A stretch of DNA of 64,000 nt from Fictibacillus barbaricus (lineage in GTDB: Bacteria > Bacillota > Bacilli > Bacillales > Fictibacillaceae): contig NZ_BMCE01000002.1 of the NCBI RefSeq assembly GCF_014635025.1, positions 1,612,001-1,676,000 of the forward strand. The letters run 5' to 3'. This document shows, piece after piece, positions 1 to 8,610 of the stretch (within the stretch, counting starts at the first letter, position 1; each line of letters begins with the position of its first letter). The notes under the pieces were generated by a model. That model saw only the letters and a program-made list of their open reading frames with translations. It ran no database searches and was not told where the DNA came from. The translations under genes were made by a program, and so were the position numbers.

Positions 1-191
1 TCGTAAGTGAAGAGTTTAGAGGAAACGGCATAGGCAAACAGCTCGTTCATTATGGAGAAGAATGGGCAAAGGAACAAGGATGTACAGCCATCCTGCTTAA
101 CAGCGGTAAACATCGAACAGACACGCATGAGTTCTATCGCAGCTTAGATTATGATGACACGGGACTGCGATTTATAAAAGTGATGCTCTAA
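1..191 (+). CDS. GNAT-family N-acetyltransferase, C-terminal part
   Basis: The window opens inside this gene; the frame starting at base 3 runs 62 codons to a TAA stop at 189-191. The visible part carries the acetyl-CoA-binding signature of GNAT enzymes, with R-G-N-G-I-G (the R-x-x-G-x-G/A motif) near its start, followed by a helix and the usual terminal strand with an EFYRSLDY segment. The substrate cannot be inferred from the C-terminal third alone. No terminator is obvious immediately after the stop; a dispersed repeat begins 30 bases downstream. Confidence 0.8.
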   Translation, partial: VSEEFRGNGIGKQLVHYGEEWAKEQGCTAILLNSGKHRTDTHEFYRSLDYDDTGLRFIKVML

Positions 192-220
192 TGACGTTTA
201 TCAATAAATATACGTAGAGG

Positions 221-359
221 AGTTGTTGATTTCCTCTCCAGGATGCTCGCTTTCCGCGGGGCGGGCGTTGAGCCTCCTCGGCGCCATGCGCCTGCGGTGT
301 CTCACCTGTCCCACTGTTCCCGCAGGAGTCTCGCACCTTCACCACCAATCAACTCAACT
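221..359. repeat. GC-rich dispersed repeat (BOX/REP-like) with inverted ends
   Basis: This 139-base block is much richer in GC than its surroundings and is bounded by an imperfect inverted repeat: AGTTGTTGATT at 221-231 and its near complement AATCAACTCAACT at 347-359. Internally it has GC-rich hairpin-forming segments (for example TTTCCGCGGGGCGGG). I recall very similar blocks scattered between genes of many Bacillaceae; that is recollection, not a search. Only one copy lies in this window. The short reading frames across it look non-coding. Confidence 0.6.
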
Positions 360-421
360 TCTTTTTCAACGGATTGCTTTCACATACCTACTAAAAAGAT
401 TTTTGTTAAAAGAGCCAAAAG

Positions 422-457
422 AAAAACCGGATGCTGGATCAAGCACCCGGTTTTTCT
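422..457 (-). terminator. Rho-independent terminator of dhaS
   Basis: The inverted repeat AAAAACCGGATGCT / AGCACCCGGTTTTT closes a 6-base loop. On the minus strand it is followed by a T-rich tract, 49 bases past the stop of the aldehyde dehydrogenase gene. Confidence 0.8.
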
Positions 458-505
458 TATTTACATCCCGTTCGTTTTTTTGAACCCCCGTAATGTCTAT
501 GTTGT

Positions 506-1990
506 CTATTTAAGGTTAATCCACACACTCTTCACTTCTGTGTAGTTGTTTAATGCATAAGATCCCATCTCACGTCCGATACCAGATTGCTTATATCCGC
601 CGAATGGTGAAGCAGCATCAAATGCATTATAGCAGTTCACCCAAACTGTACCGGCACGAAGTTTGCTAGATACATAGTGAGCTGTTTTTAAGTTTTCAGT
701 CCAAAGACCCGCAGCAAGACCATACTCAGAGTCATTCGCACGAGAGATAACATCATCCAGGTCTTCAAACGGCATTGCCGCAACAACTGGTCCGAAGATC
801 TCTTCTTTTGCGATCGTCATCTTATCATCAACATCCGCAAAGATCGTCGGCTCTACAAAGTATCCTCTATCAAATGGTGCTGTTCCTCCAGTAAGAAGTT
901 CTGCACCTTCATCTTGTCCTTTTTGAATATAACCGAGTACGCGGTTATGCTGCTCCTCTGATACAAGAGGCCCCATAGTAGTATCCGGATCTAAACCAGG
1001 ACCTTGCTTGATTTTTTTCGCATGAGAAACAAGATCTGCTACTACGTTATCAAACGATTTCTTTTGGATATACAGGCGTGATCCCGCACAGCATACCTGT
1101 CCTTGGTTGAACATGATTCCGCTTAACGCACCAGGAACGGCACGGCTCATGTCAGCGTCAGGAAGAATGATGTTTGGTGATTTACCGCCAAGCTCAAGCG
1201 TAACGCGCTTCAATGAGTTAGACGCATTGCGCATGATCAGCTTTCCTACTTCAGTCGAACCAGTAAATGCGATCTTGTCCACATTTGGATGATCAACTAA
1301 TGCTGCACCAGTTTCACCTGCACCCGTTACAACGTTCAGCACACCTTCAGGGAATCCTGCTTCTTGTGCTAATTTTACAAGGTATAGTGCTGAAAGAGGT
1401 GTTTGCTCTGCCGGCTTTAACACGACTGTACATCCAGTAGCTAATGCAGCACCAAGCTTCCAAGCTGCCATCAATAATGGGAAGTTCCAAGGAATGATCT
1501 GTCCAACTACACCAAGCGCTTCATGACGCGTATAGTTGAAGAAGCTTCCTGCAACAGGAATCGTCTGTCCCACGATTTTCGTTGCCCAGCCTGCATAATA
1601 GCGGAAATGCTCGATCGCGAGCGGAACATCCGCATTCATTGTTTCACGAATCGGCTTCCCGTTATCCAATGTATCAAGCTGTGCTAATTCTTCTTTATTC
1701 TCTTCCATCAGATCTGCTAGTTTGTAAATTAAGTAGCTGCGCTTTGAAGCAGGCATCTTTGACCAATATCCTGTTTCAAATGCTTGTCTTGCCGCTTTTA
1801 CCGCTTTGTCGATATCTTCTGTTCCACCTTCAGATACGACTGCCAGTACTTCTCCAGTTGAAGGGTTTAACGTTTCAAATGTTTTTCCGCTTGCTGAGCT
1901 GACCCATTCTCCATTGATAAAATGTTTTTTCGTTCCGTTCAGGAACTCGGCCACCTTTGGTTTTAATTGCAGGTCTACTGTTTTTTCCAT
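506..1990 (-). CDS. dhaS: Aldehyde dehydrogenase DhaS
   Basis: This 494-residue NAD(P)-dependent aldehyde dehydrogenase oxidises aldehydes to carboxylic acids in the cytoplasm. The ALDH hallmarks are present: the PWNFPL segment, the Rossmann-type FTGSTEVG loop, the glutamate motif LELGGKSPN, and the catalytic cysteine in GQVCCAGSR. Length and sequence resemble B. subtilis DhaS (about 495 residues). The ATG follows GGGAGG with good spacing. The gene appears to be a single transcription unit, with its own terminator downstream and a 21-nt tandem array in its upstream region. The physiological substrate is not evident. Confidence 0.9.
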   Translation of the reverse strand: MEKTVDLQLKPKVAEFLNGTKKHFINGEWVSSASGKTFETLNPSTGEVLAVVSEGGTEDIDKAVKAARQAFETGYWSKMPASKRSYLIYKLADLMEENKEELAQLDTLDNGKPIRETMNADVPLAIEHFRYYAGWATKIVGQTIPVAGSFFNYTRHEALGVVGQIIPWNFPLLMAAWKLGAALATGCTVVLKPAEQTPLSALYLVKLAQEAGFPEGVLNVVTGAGETGAALVDHPNVDKIAFTGSTEVGKLIMRNASNSLKRVTLELGGKSPNIILPDADMSRAVPGALSGIMFNQGQVCCAGSRLYIQKKSFDNVVADLVSHAKKIKQGPGLDPDTTMGPLVSEEQHNRVLGYIQKGQDEGAELLTGGTAPFDRGYFVEPTIFADVDDKMTIAKEEIFGPVVAAMPFEDLDDVISRANDSEYGLAAGLWTENLKTAHYVSSKLRAGTVWVNCYNAFDAASPFGGYKQSGIGREMGSYALNNYTEVKSVWINLK

Positions 1991-2135
1991 TTGAATCCTC
2001 CCTTTACATCGTGGTTCTTACATAAATATTATTCGTCACGATAAATGAAAACCCTTTCATTTTCTACATTTGTAACAAAACTGAAACGTTTTTGACGAAA
2101 TTCGAGCTGGCGTTGTCGAAGGATGACGGAATGTG

Positions 2136-2240
2136 TTTTCCGTGATGGAGCACATTTTTTACGTGATTACACAGGATTTTCCCTTGATTATCAGTAAAAA
2201 TTCCGTGATAACCGCTGCTATTTCCGTGATCAGCCGATTT
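2136..2240. repeat. Intergenic tandem array A, exact 21-nt period
   Basis: Five units carry the core CGTGAT (once CTTGAT) at 2141, 2162, 2183, 2204 and 2225, spaced exactly 21 bases apart, each preceded by TTTTCC-like or TTTTTA-like bases. The other 10 or so bases of each unit differ. The array lies between the 5' end of dhaS and the 3' end of the HAD gene, so it fills the dhaS upstream region. No convincing reading frame runs through it. It shares its core with array B at 8.6 kb. Confidence 0.8.
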
Positions 2241-2270
2241 AACCACTCCTCCCCCTCCTTCCTGCACAGC

Positions 2271-2309
2271 AAAAAAGCCCCTCTGGACGAAAATGTCCAG
2301 AAAGGGCTC
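2271..2309 (-). terminator. Rho-independent terminator of HAD hydrolase gene
   Basis: A stem-loop with AGCCC and CTGGAC stem segments closing over GAAAAT is followed on the minus strand by TTTTTTG, directly downstream of the HAD hydrolase stop. Confidence 0.8.
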
Positions 2310-2319
2310 TCAATTAACC

Positions 2320-3168
2320 TTATTTCATCGTTTGGAAGCGCATCTGCTTACGGAAAACTTCTTTTATCATATACGGAACGCCTAGCTGATCATTCGTACG
2401 CGTGATCCACTTTGCTTTCCTCTTTACTTCATCAGGAGCATTTGCCATTGCCACACCTAAACCAGCAAACTCTATCATATCCAGATCATTATGCGAATCC
2501 CCGATTGCCACCATTTCGTTTGGAGCAATGCCGAGTTTCTCTCCCAGGAATCGCAGCGCATTACCTTTTGTTACTTTTTTCTGTGTGATCTCCAGCTGGC
2601 ATTTCGTTGAAGAAGAATACTCAAAGTTTGGCATATGTTCTTTCAGATACTTGATCGCGGACTCGCATTCTTTTTCATCAAAGAACTGTACATCCATCTT
2701 TGGTGGCGCCACTTCTTGTGCCAGTATATAATCTCCCAGATTCTCAGTAAAGGATACAGGATAGAATAATGGATCACCTGTACTTAGCGTTAACTTTGCG
2801 ACAAGCTGACTCTTTTGCTTTAACTGATTTCCGACCGAGAAGCGTTCATGAACAACCCGCATGTGGCACTCGTAGTTCTCTAGGATCTCTACGATTTTGT
2901 AGGTTTCCTCGACGGATAACCTCTTTTCTTGAAGTGGTTCGTCAAGAGATTGAGAAATAAAGCCTCCGTTATGACTGATCAGGTAGTTATTAATCTTTAG
3001 TGCTTTTGCAATCTTTTGTGTAGATGGAAAGCTCCTGCCCGAAGCGAGTGTGACATAGACGCCTTTTTGCTGCACATAATCAATGGCTTCTTTCGTTTCT
3101 CTATCGATACGGAAATTGCTTCGCAGTAGGGTTCCGTCGATGTCAATCGCTAGTAAACGGTATACCAT
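2320..3168 (-). CDS. Cof-type HAD-superfamily phosphatase
   Basis: This 282-residue soluble hydrolase belongs to the Cof/YitU/YhaX subfamily of HAD phosphatases, which dephosphorylate small sugar phosphates, nucleotides or flavin intermediates. Motif I is D-I-D-G-T near residue 9, the motif III lysine lies in the VTKGNAL segment, and motif IV is GDSHND. I place the start at the ATG at 3168, which has GGGGGAG upstream, rather than at an upstream in-frame codon, because homologues begin with a short strand leading into DIDGT. Some members of this family remove phosphate from the riboflavin precursor, which is notable because no assigned phosphatase accompanies the rib genes here. Confidence 0.85.
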   Translation of the reverse strand: MVYRLLAIDIDGTLLRSNFRIDRETKEAIDYVQQKGVYVTLASGRSFPSTQKIAKALKINNYLISHNGGFISQSLDEPLQEKRLSVEETYKIVEILENYECHMRVVHERFSVGNQLKQKSQLVAKLTLSTGDPLFYPVSFTENLGDYILAQEVAPPKMDVQFFDEKECESAIKYLKEHMPNFEYSSSTKCQLEITQKKVTKGNALRFLGEKLGIAPNEMVAIGDSHNDLDMIEFAGLGVAMANAPDEVKRKAKWITRTNDQLGVPYMIKEVFRKQMRFQTMK

Positions 3169-3274
3169 GTTGCTCCCCCCATTTCGCGAAAATAAGATAT
3201 AAGAACTCGAGTTAAGTTTATGACCTTGAAACATGCTTTAGAACGCTGACAAGCCTAGGAATTCTTGCTCCATA

Positions 3275-3309
3275 TGAAAAACCCCTGCTTTGTTAGAAAC
3301 AGGGGTTTA
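3275..3309 (-). terminator. Rho-independent terminator of yheA
   Basis: The inverted repeat AAACCCCTG / CAGGGGTTT, with a T-rich tail on the minus strand, lies just past the yheA stop. Confidence 0.85.
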
Positions 3310-3321
3310 GTTGCTTTACTA

Positions 3322-3690
3322 TTATTGTTGATGTCCTTCTTCTTCAACCATTGGTCCATAAAGCTCTTCCAAAGGCTTTGTGATTACTTTGTTTAGATCA
3401 TTGATGATCATGCTCATACGTTGTTCTGCTGCCATAAGCTTTGAGATTGTCTCATTCTGCTGTACATCAGCAAATAGTTTTTGTGCTTCTTCAATCTCTT
3501 CTTGCGTTACTTCTTGTCCGCTCATTTGTTTTTGTTGAAGATTCACTTGAATATCACGGAACTTACCGAAAAGTTCTTTCGTTTCCGGGTTATTATTTAC
3601 ATCATCATAGCTTTTTTTCAGAGCTTGAAAGTCTTCGCTGCTGCGCAATGCTTTTTCTAGATCGTAAGCAACATCATATACGTTTGCCAT
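3322..3690 (-). CDS. yheA: YlbF/YmcA-family protein YheA
   Basis: A 122-residue, highly charged, helical protein of the YlbF/YmcA (Com_YlbF) family, close in length to B. subtilis YheA (about 117). Its paralogues YlbF, YmcA and YaaT act together on RNA processing and phosphorelay signalling; YheA itself has no settled function. The start is the ATG at 3690, 8 bases behind GGGAGG; the longer frame adds six residues without a better site. It is followed by a terminator. It lies downstream of yheB on the same strand, as in B. subtilis. Confidence 0.85.
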   Translation of the reverse strand: MANVYDVAYDLEKALRSSEDFQALKKSYDDVNNNPETKELFGKFRDIQVNLQQKQMSGQEVTQEEIEEAQKLFADVQQNETISKLMAAEQRMSMIINDLNKVITKPLEELYGPMVEEEGHQQ

Positions 3691-3740
3691 CGGTAAAAAA
3701 CCTCCCATGAATTAAACTACGGTACCCACTATAACAGACT

Positions 3741-4877
3741 CTACAAAAATAGTACAAGAATACCTTGGAATACTCCTATTATTCCGCCTAGCAGAGCTCC
3801 GAGCCACGTGATCATCTTAAGTTCGCTTTTAGCAATTGAGATAATAATTTCCTCTAATCGCTCTAATGAAAAAGTTTCTACTTGCTCTTCAACGATCTTA
3901 GCTAAATGCATCTTCTCAAGAAGTACATCCAGTCTTGCCACAAACAGATCAAGGCCTGCCGCCACTGCTTTTGGGGTTAAGTCGTCAACGATCCACCCTT
4001 CAATCATACCCGCTAAAGAGTTAACCGGTGTGTTTAAATACTCTTCAATCGGAAGTCTTGCAGTAATCTCCTTTGCCAGTCCTTCTGTGATCTCGGGCAT
4101 GTCCAAAAGTCCCAGAGCTTCATCCATTCGTTTTTCCATAAAACCGCGATATTCTTGCTGAAGGAGCTGCAGCAGCGTATCACGTGTATTATCATGCTTC
4201 ATAAACTTAATCAGTTCCGGCTGTACTTTTTCAGCGATACTAACATTGCCAAAGAACATGGATACCATGTTTACCAGCATTCCTTTATCCATTAAAAATG
4301 CATCGATCCCGCTTGCTAATGACTTTTTGCCCTCGCTGCTTTCCAGATAAGAGACCCCTTTATTTAATAGCCAGTCCACAACTTCGGGAAGTTTTTCCTC
4401 ACCTGCTGAAACAAACTTTTCAGGCAGTACGGCTTTCATTTCCTTGCCGTTTGATTCTTCGAGCATTTTTTTCATTCTGTCGGCAAGCCATTTTTCCGTT
4501 GTCGTTAGAATACGATTTTGAACATCATCCACACCAAAATCTTTTTTTAATAACTCACTTACCGTAATGTCACTCTTTAAAAAGCGCTTAACTTCACCTT
4601 GAACGAGCTCCGTCATTTCAGAACGAAAGCTGGAATCGTTAATTTTAGCCTGAACACCTTCTGCCGTCAGCAAATGATTCGTTACCGTCTCTCCCAGCTG
4701 AACTGCTAATTGATTTCTTCTTTTCGGGATCAGACCAGGTGTAAAAGGAACTCTGTATTTACCAATATATAAAGTGTTGAATGGCCGAAATAACATTCGG
4801 ATGGCAATGGAGTTCGTTAAACCTCCAATAAACGCACCGACAATCGCCATTACTGCAATTGAAATCCATACATCCAT
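3741..4877 (-). CDS. yheB: DUF445 membrane protein YheB
   Basis: A 378-residue DUF445 protein with a hydrophobic helix at each end and a long amphipathic middle, matching B. subtilis YheB (377). The N-terminus contains AIVGAFIGGLTNSIAIRMLF, typical of the family, and the C-terminus ends in a second GALLGGIIGVFQG membrane segment. I chose the ATG at 4877 because GGAGAG sits 7 bases upstream, whereas the ATG five codons earlier has no such site. The biochemical role is unknown. It lies 51 bases upstream of yheA and may share its transcript. Confidence 0.88.
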   Translation of the reverse strand: MDVWISIAVMAIVGAFIGGLTNSIAIRMLFRPFNTLYIGKYRVPFTPGLIPKRRNQLAVQLGETVTNHLLTAEGVQAKINDSSFRSEMTELVQGEVKRFLKSDITVSELLKKDFGVDDVQNRILTTTEKWLADRMKKMLEESNGKEMKAVLPEKFVSAGEEKLPEVVDWLLNKGVSYLESSEGKKSLASGIDAFLMDKGMLVNMVSMFFGNVSIAEKVQPELIKFMKHDNTRDTLLQLLQQEYRGFMEKRMDEALGLLDMPEITEGLAKEITARLPIEEYLNTPVNSLAGMIEGWIVDDLTPKAVAAGLDLFVARLDVLLEKMHLAKIVEEQVETFSLERLEEIIISIAKSELKMITWLGALLGGIIGVFQGILVLFL

Positions 4878-4932
4878 AATTGTTCTCTCCATTATTCAAG
4901 ATTCTATCTACCTAGTTTACGTCATTATGAAA

Positions 4933-4957
4933 GCCTCAAGCAATTTGGACTTAAGGC
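4933..4957 (-). terminator. Hairpin at end of Dph6-like gene
   Basis: The inverted repeat GCCTCAAG / CTTAAGGC closes a 9-base loop and overlaps the stop of the ATP pyrophosphatase gene. The T-tract after it is short, so termination is only plausible. Confidence 0.4.
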
Positions 4958-5658
4958 GTACTATCCTCATAGACGGCAGGAAGCAAGTCCACATAATAGA
5001 AGCGATCCTCGTTGGTAAACATATCTTTTGCCATTCGGTTTTCTCCTAACTCGTAAGCAACAGGAAAAGAAAAGTTTGGTCCGTCAAAGACAAATGTATG
5101 GAACTCTCCGTTTTCACCACAAACATCATAATCGGCTGGGTAATCTTTTATAAATTGTTCATCCATTACTCTTCCCGTAAACGATGAATCTATTTTAGAG
5201 ATATCCGAGCAGCAGACTACCGTTTTAAAGCCTTTCTTCAAAAATTCCGTTACGATTGTCGATGAGTCTTCTCCCCAAACCGGAAAGATAGGTGTAAGTC
5301 CAGTGCCTTGAAGCATTTTTTCCCGGTACGCTTTAACATCTTCTAAAAAGATATCACCGAACATCATGAACTCAATACCTTCATCTAGAATTTCATCTAC
5401 CGCTTTTTTCATTCTTTGCTGATACACTTCATTCGGGCAATCTCTTGGAATCCAAACTTTTCGAAGAGGAATTCCTAACGACTTGGCTTGCAGCTCCAAC
5501 AGTTCATATCGAACCCCATGCATGGTGGTACGGTCATAGTCTTCTGTTAAAGTTGTAAGAAGCGAATCAATCTCCCACTCTCCGGATGTTTGCAATCGAT
5601 GGAGCGCTAAAACAGAATCTTTTCCGCCACTAAAAGAAACAACAATTCTTTTCTTCAT
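4951..5658 (-). CDS. Dph6-related ATP pyrophosphatase
   Basis: This 235-residue protein belongs to the adenine-nucleotide alpha-hydrolase (PP-loop) superfamily, in the group related to diphthine-ammonia ligase (Dph6). The PP-loop is visible as FSGGKDS at residues 9-15, and GDIFLEDVK plus a late CGENGEFHTF segment are typical of this group. Bacteria have no diphthamide, so the enzyme probably amidates or ligates another acid substrate by adenylation; the identity is unknown. GGAGG precedes the ATG. It is downstream of the polysaccharide deacetylase gene on the same strand, with a 29-base gap. Confidence 0.8.
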   Translation of the reverse strand: MKKRIVVSFSGGKDSVLALHRLQTSGEWEIDSLLTTLTEDYDRTTMHGVRYELLELQAKSLGIPLRKVWIPRDCPNEVYQQRMKKAVDEILDEGIEFMMFGDIFLEDVKAYREKMLQGTGLTPIFPVWGEDSSTIVTEFLKKGFKTVVCCSDISKIDSSFTGRVMDEQFIKDYPADYDVCGENGEFHTFVFDGPNFSFPVAYELGENRMAKDMFTNEDRFYYVDLLPAVYEDSTP

Positions 5659-5687
5659 CTTGTTCCTCCAACCCTTTATTCTTTCAT

Positions 5688-6293
5688 TTATACAGGAGGC
5701 AATACAAACTCATAGCCTTCTAGTTTAAGTTCAGTTAATAGATCATCCAGTATTTCAACTGTTTGCCTCAGTTCATGAAGCAGAATCACTGAGCCATTCT
5801 CCACATGATTTAAGATGTTGTGAACAATATACTGGGGATTCTGCTTATGTTCCCAGTCAAGACCTGCGACCTCCCATAAAAATGGAATCACTTCTAACTC
5901 TTTTAGAACATAGAGTGTATCCCCGTTAAATTGGCCGAATGGAGGACGGAAGTACTTCATCTTTTGCCCAGTAAGCTTTTCAATGTGTATTTTATTAGAG
6001 CGAATATCATGAAACTGTTCGTCACGGCTTAGTCTCGTAAGATCACGATGACGCAAGGAGTGTCCGCCTAAGATATGGCCATCATCCAATACCCGTTTCC
6101 AGGGACGCTTTTTATGTAACAGCCTCGACTGCCAAAAGAACATCGCTTTTATATCATGCTTCTTTAATACATCTAAAATAGGGATCAAAACAGAAGACGG
6201 TCCATCATCAAAGGTAAGAATAAGGGAATTCGATGATTTTTTCTTCCAGTTTTGCAGGTTTGTCCAGATCTCTTTATTTTTCCAGTCGTACAC
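5688..6293 (-). CDS. Polysaccharide deacetylase, start region interrupted by TGA
   Basis: A 201-residue NodB-homology carbohydrate esterase 4 domain. Motif 1 is LTFDDGPS, motif 2 is HILGGHSLRHRDL (zinc histidines), and motif 3 is RPPFGQ, followed by the late LLHE. It probably removes acetyl groups from peptidoglycan or another polysaccharide. The start is odd. The only in-frame codon with a good ribosome binding site (GGGAGG) is the ATG at 6329, but codon 6 of that frame is TGA (MKKCP-stop-VTSATVV). The remaining start is the GTG at 6293, with no recognisable binding site. The gene may be poorly translated or freshly damaged, and no signal peptide is encoded in the open part. Confidence 0.75.
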   Translation of the reverse strand: MYDWKNKEIWTNLQNWKKKSSNSLILTFDDGPSSVLIPILDVLKKHDIKAMFFWQSRLLHKKRPWKRVLDDGHILGGHSLRHRDLTRLSRDEQFHDIRSNKIHIEKLTGQKMKYFRPPFGQFNGDTLYVLKELEVIPFLWEVAGLDWEHKQNPQYIVHNILNHVENGSVILLHELRQTVEILDDLLTELKLEGYEFVLPPV

Positions 6294-6423
6294 GACCGTA
6301 GCCGAAGTTACTCAAGGACACTTTTTCATGAGTGTTTCCTCCCTTTTGGGGAAATCCGTTTAGTTAACCACATAACATTGCTATAATAATAGCAAGCTTT
6401 TCCTTGAAAGGATATGAAAAAGG

Positions 6424-7317
6424 ATGCTCGATAAGTTAAAGAAACATTACAAGAACTCCATAACAACAGATCTTTCTAGACAGTCGGGATTTCTCTGGTT
6501 CATCACAAATGAAGGAGAACCATTTGGTGTTTCTAAATCTGCTCTTTCTGATTCAGAGATCCACCTGCTTCAGTCCATGTTTGACCTGTTTGAAAATGAT
6601 ACAGTTACTCAAACTTATACGTTTGCACAAACAAGATGGAAATCCATTCTTTCCGGAGACCATTCTATAAAAGAAGATCGCTTTTATCGTTTTGTTCATT
6701 TTTTCAGCAAACAGCCGATAACCGATTACGCTTCTTTTTCAGAAGCCGTGAACGGACTTTTTCCTGAGGATGCTGTTTTGATCATGAACGATGATTATAA
6801 AAGCGGGGTAATTATTGAAACATCAAAACAGGAATTTAGCGAAACTCCTTATGAAGCTTTAAAAGATATGCTCTCAACAGACTTTTATATCGATATCTCC
6901 GTTTATATTGGTTCATTCAATAATCAGTTGATTTATGCCAAAGAAACTTATAGACGTGAACGAGATCAATTTCTACAAGTGAAAAACCACCTGCTGCCAA
7001 AGTCTGTGTATACGATAGCGGATGTTCTTCCCCTGCTGCTGCTTCAATCCGCACATCCAATTGCAGAAAGTACATTAACTTCTTTATTGGCCGGATGGCC
7101 TGAGGAAGATCAAGAAACATTAAAGAGCATTAAAGTGTTTGTAGAATGCAACATGAATGTTTCGTTAGCCGCTAAAAAGCTGTATATCCACCGAAACAGT
7201 CTGCAATACCGCGTGGATAAGTTTTATGATAAAACCGGAATCGACGTTAAACAGTTTAAAAATGCCCTGACGGTTTACATGGCGATCTTGTGTTATGAAA
7301 AGAAAAAAAAGTTATAA
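6424..7317 (+). CDS. PucR/CdaR-type transcriptional regulator
   Basis: This 297-residue protein ends in the PucR C-terminal helix-turn-helix domain, recognised by the segment NVSLAAKKLYIHRNSLQYR at about residues 240-260. Such domains activate catabolic or transport genes. The N-terminal two thirds shows no familiar sensor motif. It stands divergent from the deacetylase and 130 bases ahead of msmX on the same strand, but a terminator separates it from msmX. The ATG at 6424 has AAAGGA about 11 bases upstream; another ATG near the same site starts a 6-codon frame that I ignore. Confidence 0.8.
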   Translation: MLDKLKKHYKNSITTDLSRQSGFLWFITNEGEPFGVSKSALSDSEIHLLQSMFDLFENDTVTQTYTFAQTRWKSILSGDHSIKEDRFYRFVHFFSKQPITDYASFSEAVNGLFPEDAVLIMNDDYKSGVIIETSKQEFSETPYEALKDMLSTDFYIDISVYIGSFNNQLIYAKETYRRERDQFLQVKNHLLPKSVYTIADVLPLLLLQSAHPIAESTLTSLLAGWPEEDQETLKSIKVFVECNMNVSLAAKKLYIHRNSLQYRVDKFYDKTGIDVKQFKNALTVYMAILCYEKKKKL

Positions 7318-7325
7318 GTACAATT

Positions 7326-7358
7326 CTCTTTGTGCACAATGCATAAAGAGTTTTTTTA
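7326..7358 (+). terminator. Rho-independent terminator after PucR-type gene
   Basis: The stem CTCTTT-GTGCA / TGCAT-AAAGAG followed by TTTTTTT lies 10 bases past the stop. Confidence 0.85.
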
Positions 7359-7391
7359 ATTTTAGGCAAGTCGTCCATTTACGATATTTCA

Positions 7392-7406
7392 ATGAAAGCG
7401 TAAACT
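7392..7406 (+). promoter_or_regulatory. Catabolite-responsive element (cre) upstream of msmX
   Basis: ATGAAAGCGTAAACT fits the CcpA site consensus WTGNAANCGNWNNCW at every defined position. It lies 44 bases before the msmX start, so CcpA control by preferred sugars is likely. Confidence 0.7.
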
Positions 7407-7416
7407 TGAAACTATC

Positions 7417-7431
7417 AAGAAAACGTTTACA
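7417..7431 (+). promoter_or_regulatory. Second cre-like site upstream of msmX
   Basis: AAGAAAACGTTTACA matches the CcpA consensus with one mismatch (A for T at position 2). It sits 10 bases after the first site and 19 bases before the start codon. Confidence 0.55.
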
Positions 7432-7449
7432 TCGGAAGGGGATTATATA

Positions 7450-8547
7450 ATGGCAGGCATTAAGTTAAATAACATCGTTAAGCGATATGATAACAAAGTA
7501 ACAGCTGTACATGATTTCAACCTTGATATTTCTGATAAAGAATTTATCGTATTCGTAGGTCCATCTGGCTGTGGTAAGTCCACTACTCTTCGTATGATCG
7601 CTGGCCTTGAAGAAATTTCAGAAGGTGAACTAATCATCGATGAGCGTGTTGTAAACGATGTAGCACCAAAAGACCGTGACATCGCGATGGTATTCCAAAA
7701 CTATGCGTTATATCCTCACATGAACGTTTATGACAACATGGCGTTCGGATTGAAGCTTCGTAAATTCAGCAAAGAAGAAATTGATAAGCGTGTAAAAGAA
7801 GCTGCTCGTATCCTTGGTCTTGAGCAATACTTAGACCGTAAACCAAAAGCTCTTTCAGGCGGTCAGCGTCAGCGTGTTGCACTAGGTCGTGCGATCGTTC
7901 GTGACGCTAAAGTATTCTTGATGGATGAGCCGTTATCCAACCTTGATGCAAAACTTCGTGTGCAAATGCGTGCAGAGATCACTAAGCTTCACCAACGTCT
8001 GCAAACAACTACAATCTATGTAACGCATGACCAAACAGAAGCGATGACAATGGCTACGCGTATCGTTGTTATGAAAGATGGACGCATCCAGCAAGTTGGA
8101 TCTCCGAAAGAAGTGTATGACACGCCTGAAAATATCTTCGTTGGCGGATTTATCGGAAGCCCGGCGATGAACTTCTTGAACGGTACACTTGAGGATGGAT
8201 TCTTTAAAGTGGGCGACACGAAGATCGCTGTTCCTGGCGGCAAGATGAAAGTATTACAAGAAAAAGGCTACAACAACAAAGAAGTCGTTCTTGGCATCCG
8301 TCCTGAAGATATTCACGATGAGCCAGTGTTCTTAGAGTCTTCTTCCAATACAAAGATCGAAGCGAAAATCGATGTTGCTGAATTGATGGGTGCTGAAACA
8401 TTCCTTTACTCTACATTAAGCGGGCAAGATTTCATCGCGCGTGTTGATTCTCGTACAGACATCCGCAACGGACAAAACATCTCCCTTGCGTTAGACATGA
8501 ACAAAGTGCATTTCTTTGATAAAGAAACTGAAATCCGTATTCGTTAA
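7450..8547 (+). CDS. msmX: Multi-sugar ABC transporter ATPase MsmX
   Basis: A 365-residue ATPase of the MalK/UgpC class, the same length as B. subtilis MsmX, which energises several sugar importers. Visible motifs: Walker A GPSGCGKST at 37-45, Q-loop VFQNYALYPHM, signature LSGGQRQR, Walker B VFLMDEPLSNLD, H-loop YVTHDQTEAMT, and a C-terminal TOBE region of about 120 residues. It is monocistronic, with two cre sites in front and a terminator behind. Codon use is strongly biased to one or two codons per residue (many CGT arginines), suggesting high expression. No sugar permease genes are nearby, in keeping with a shared ATPase. Confidence 0.92.
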   Translation: MAGIKLNNIVKRYDNKVTAVHDFNLDISDKEFIVFVGPSGCGKSTTLRMIAGLEEISEGELIIDERVVNDVAPKDRDIAMVFQNYALYPHMNVYDNMAFGLKLRKFSKEEIDKRVKEAARILGLEQYLDRKPKALSGGQRQRVALGRAIVRDAKVFLMDEPLSNLDAKLRVQMRAEITKLHQRLQTTTIYVTHDQTEAMTMATRIVVMKDGRIQQVGSPKEVYDTPENIFVGGFIGSPAMNFLNGTLEDGFFKVGDTKIAVPGGKMKVLQEKGYNNKEVVLGIRPEDIHDEPVFLESSSNTKIEAKIDVAELMGAETFLYSTLSGQDFIARVDSRTDIRNGQNISLALDMNKVHFFDKETEIRIR

Positions 8548-8562
8548 TACAAGAACATTAGA

Positions 8563-8592
8563 GGTCCCTCTATAACAGAGGGGCTTTTTTAT
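8563..8592 (+). terminator. Rho-independent terminator of msmX
   Basis: CCCTCT-ATAAC-AGAGGG followed by GCTTTTTT lies 16 bases past the stop. Confidence 0.85.
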
Positions 8593-8610
8593 TTATTTTG
8601 ACGAAAACTC

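Noticed and set aside
223-545. Two overlapping open frames of 86 and 100 codons on the plus strand
   Set aside because: They lie across a GC-rich dispersed repeat and a terminator, have no ribosome binding site, and the translated sequence is low-complexity Ser/Pro/Arg-rich.
6413-6433. ATG with AAAGG upstream just before the PucR-type gene
   Set aside because: It opens only six codons out of frame with the regulator; considered chance, though a tiny leader cannot be excluded.
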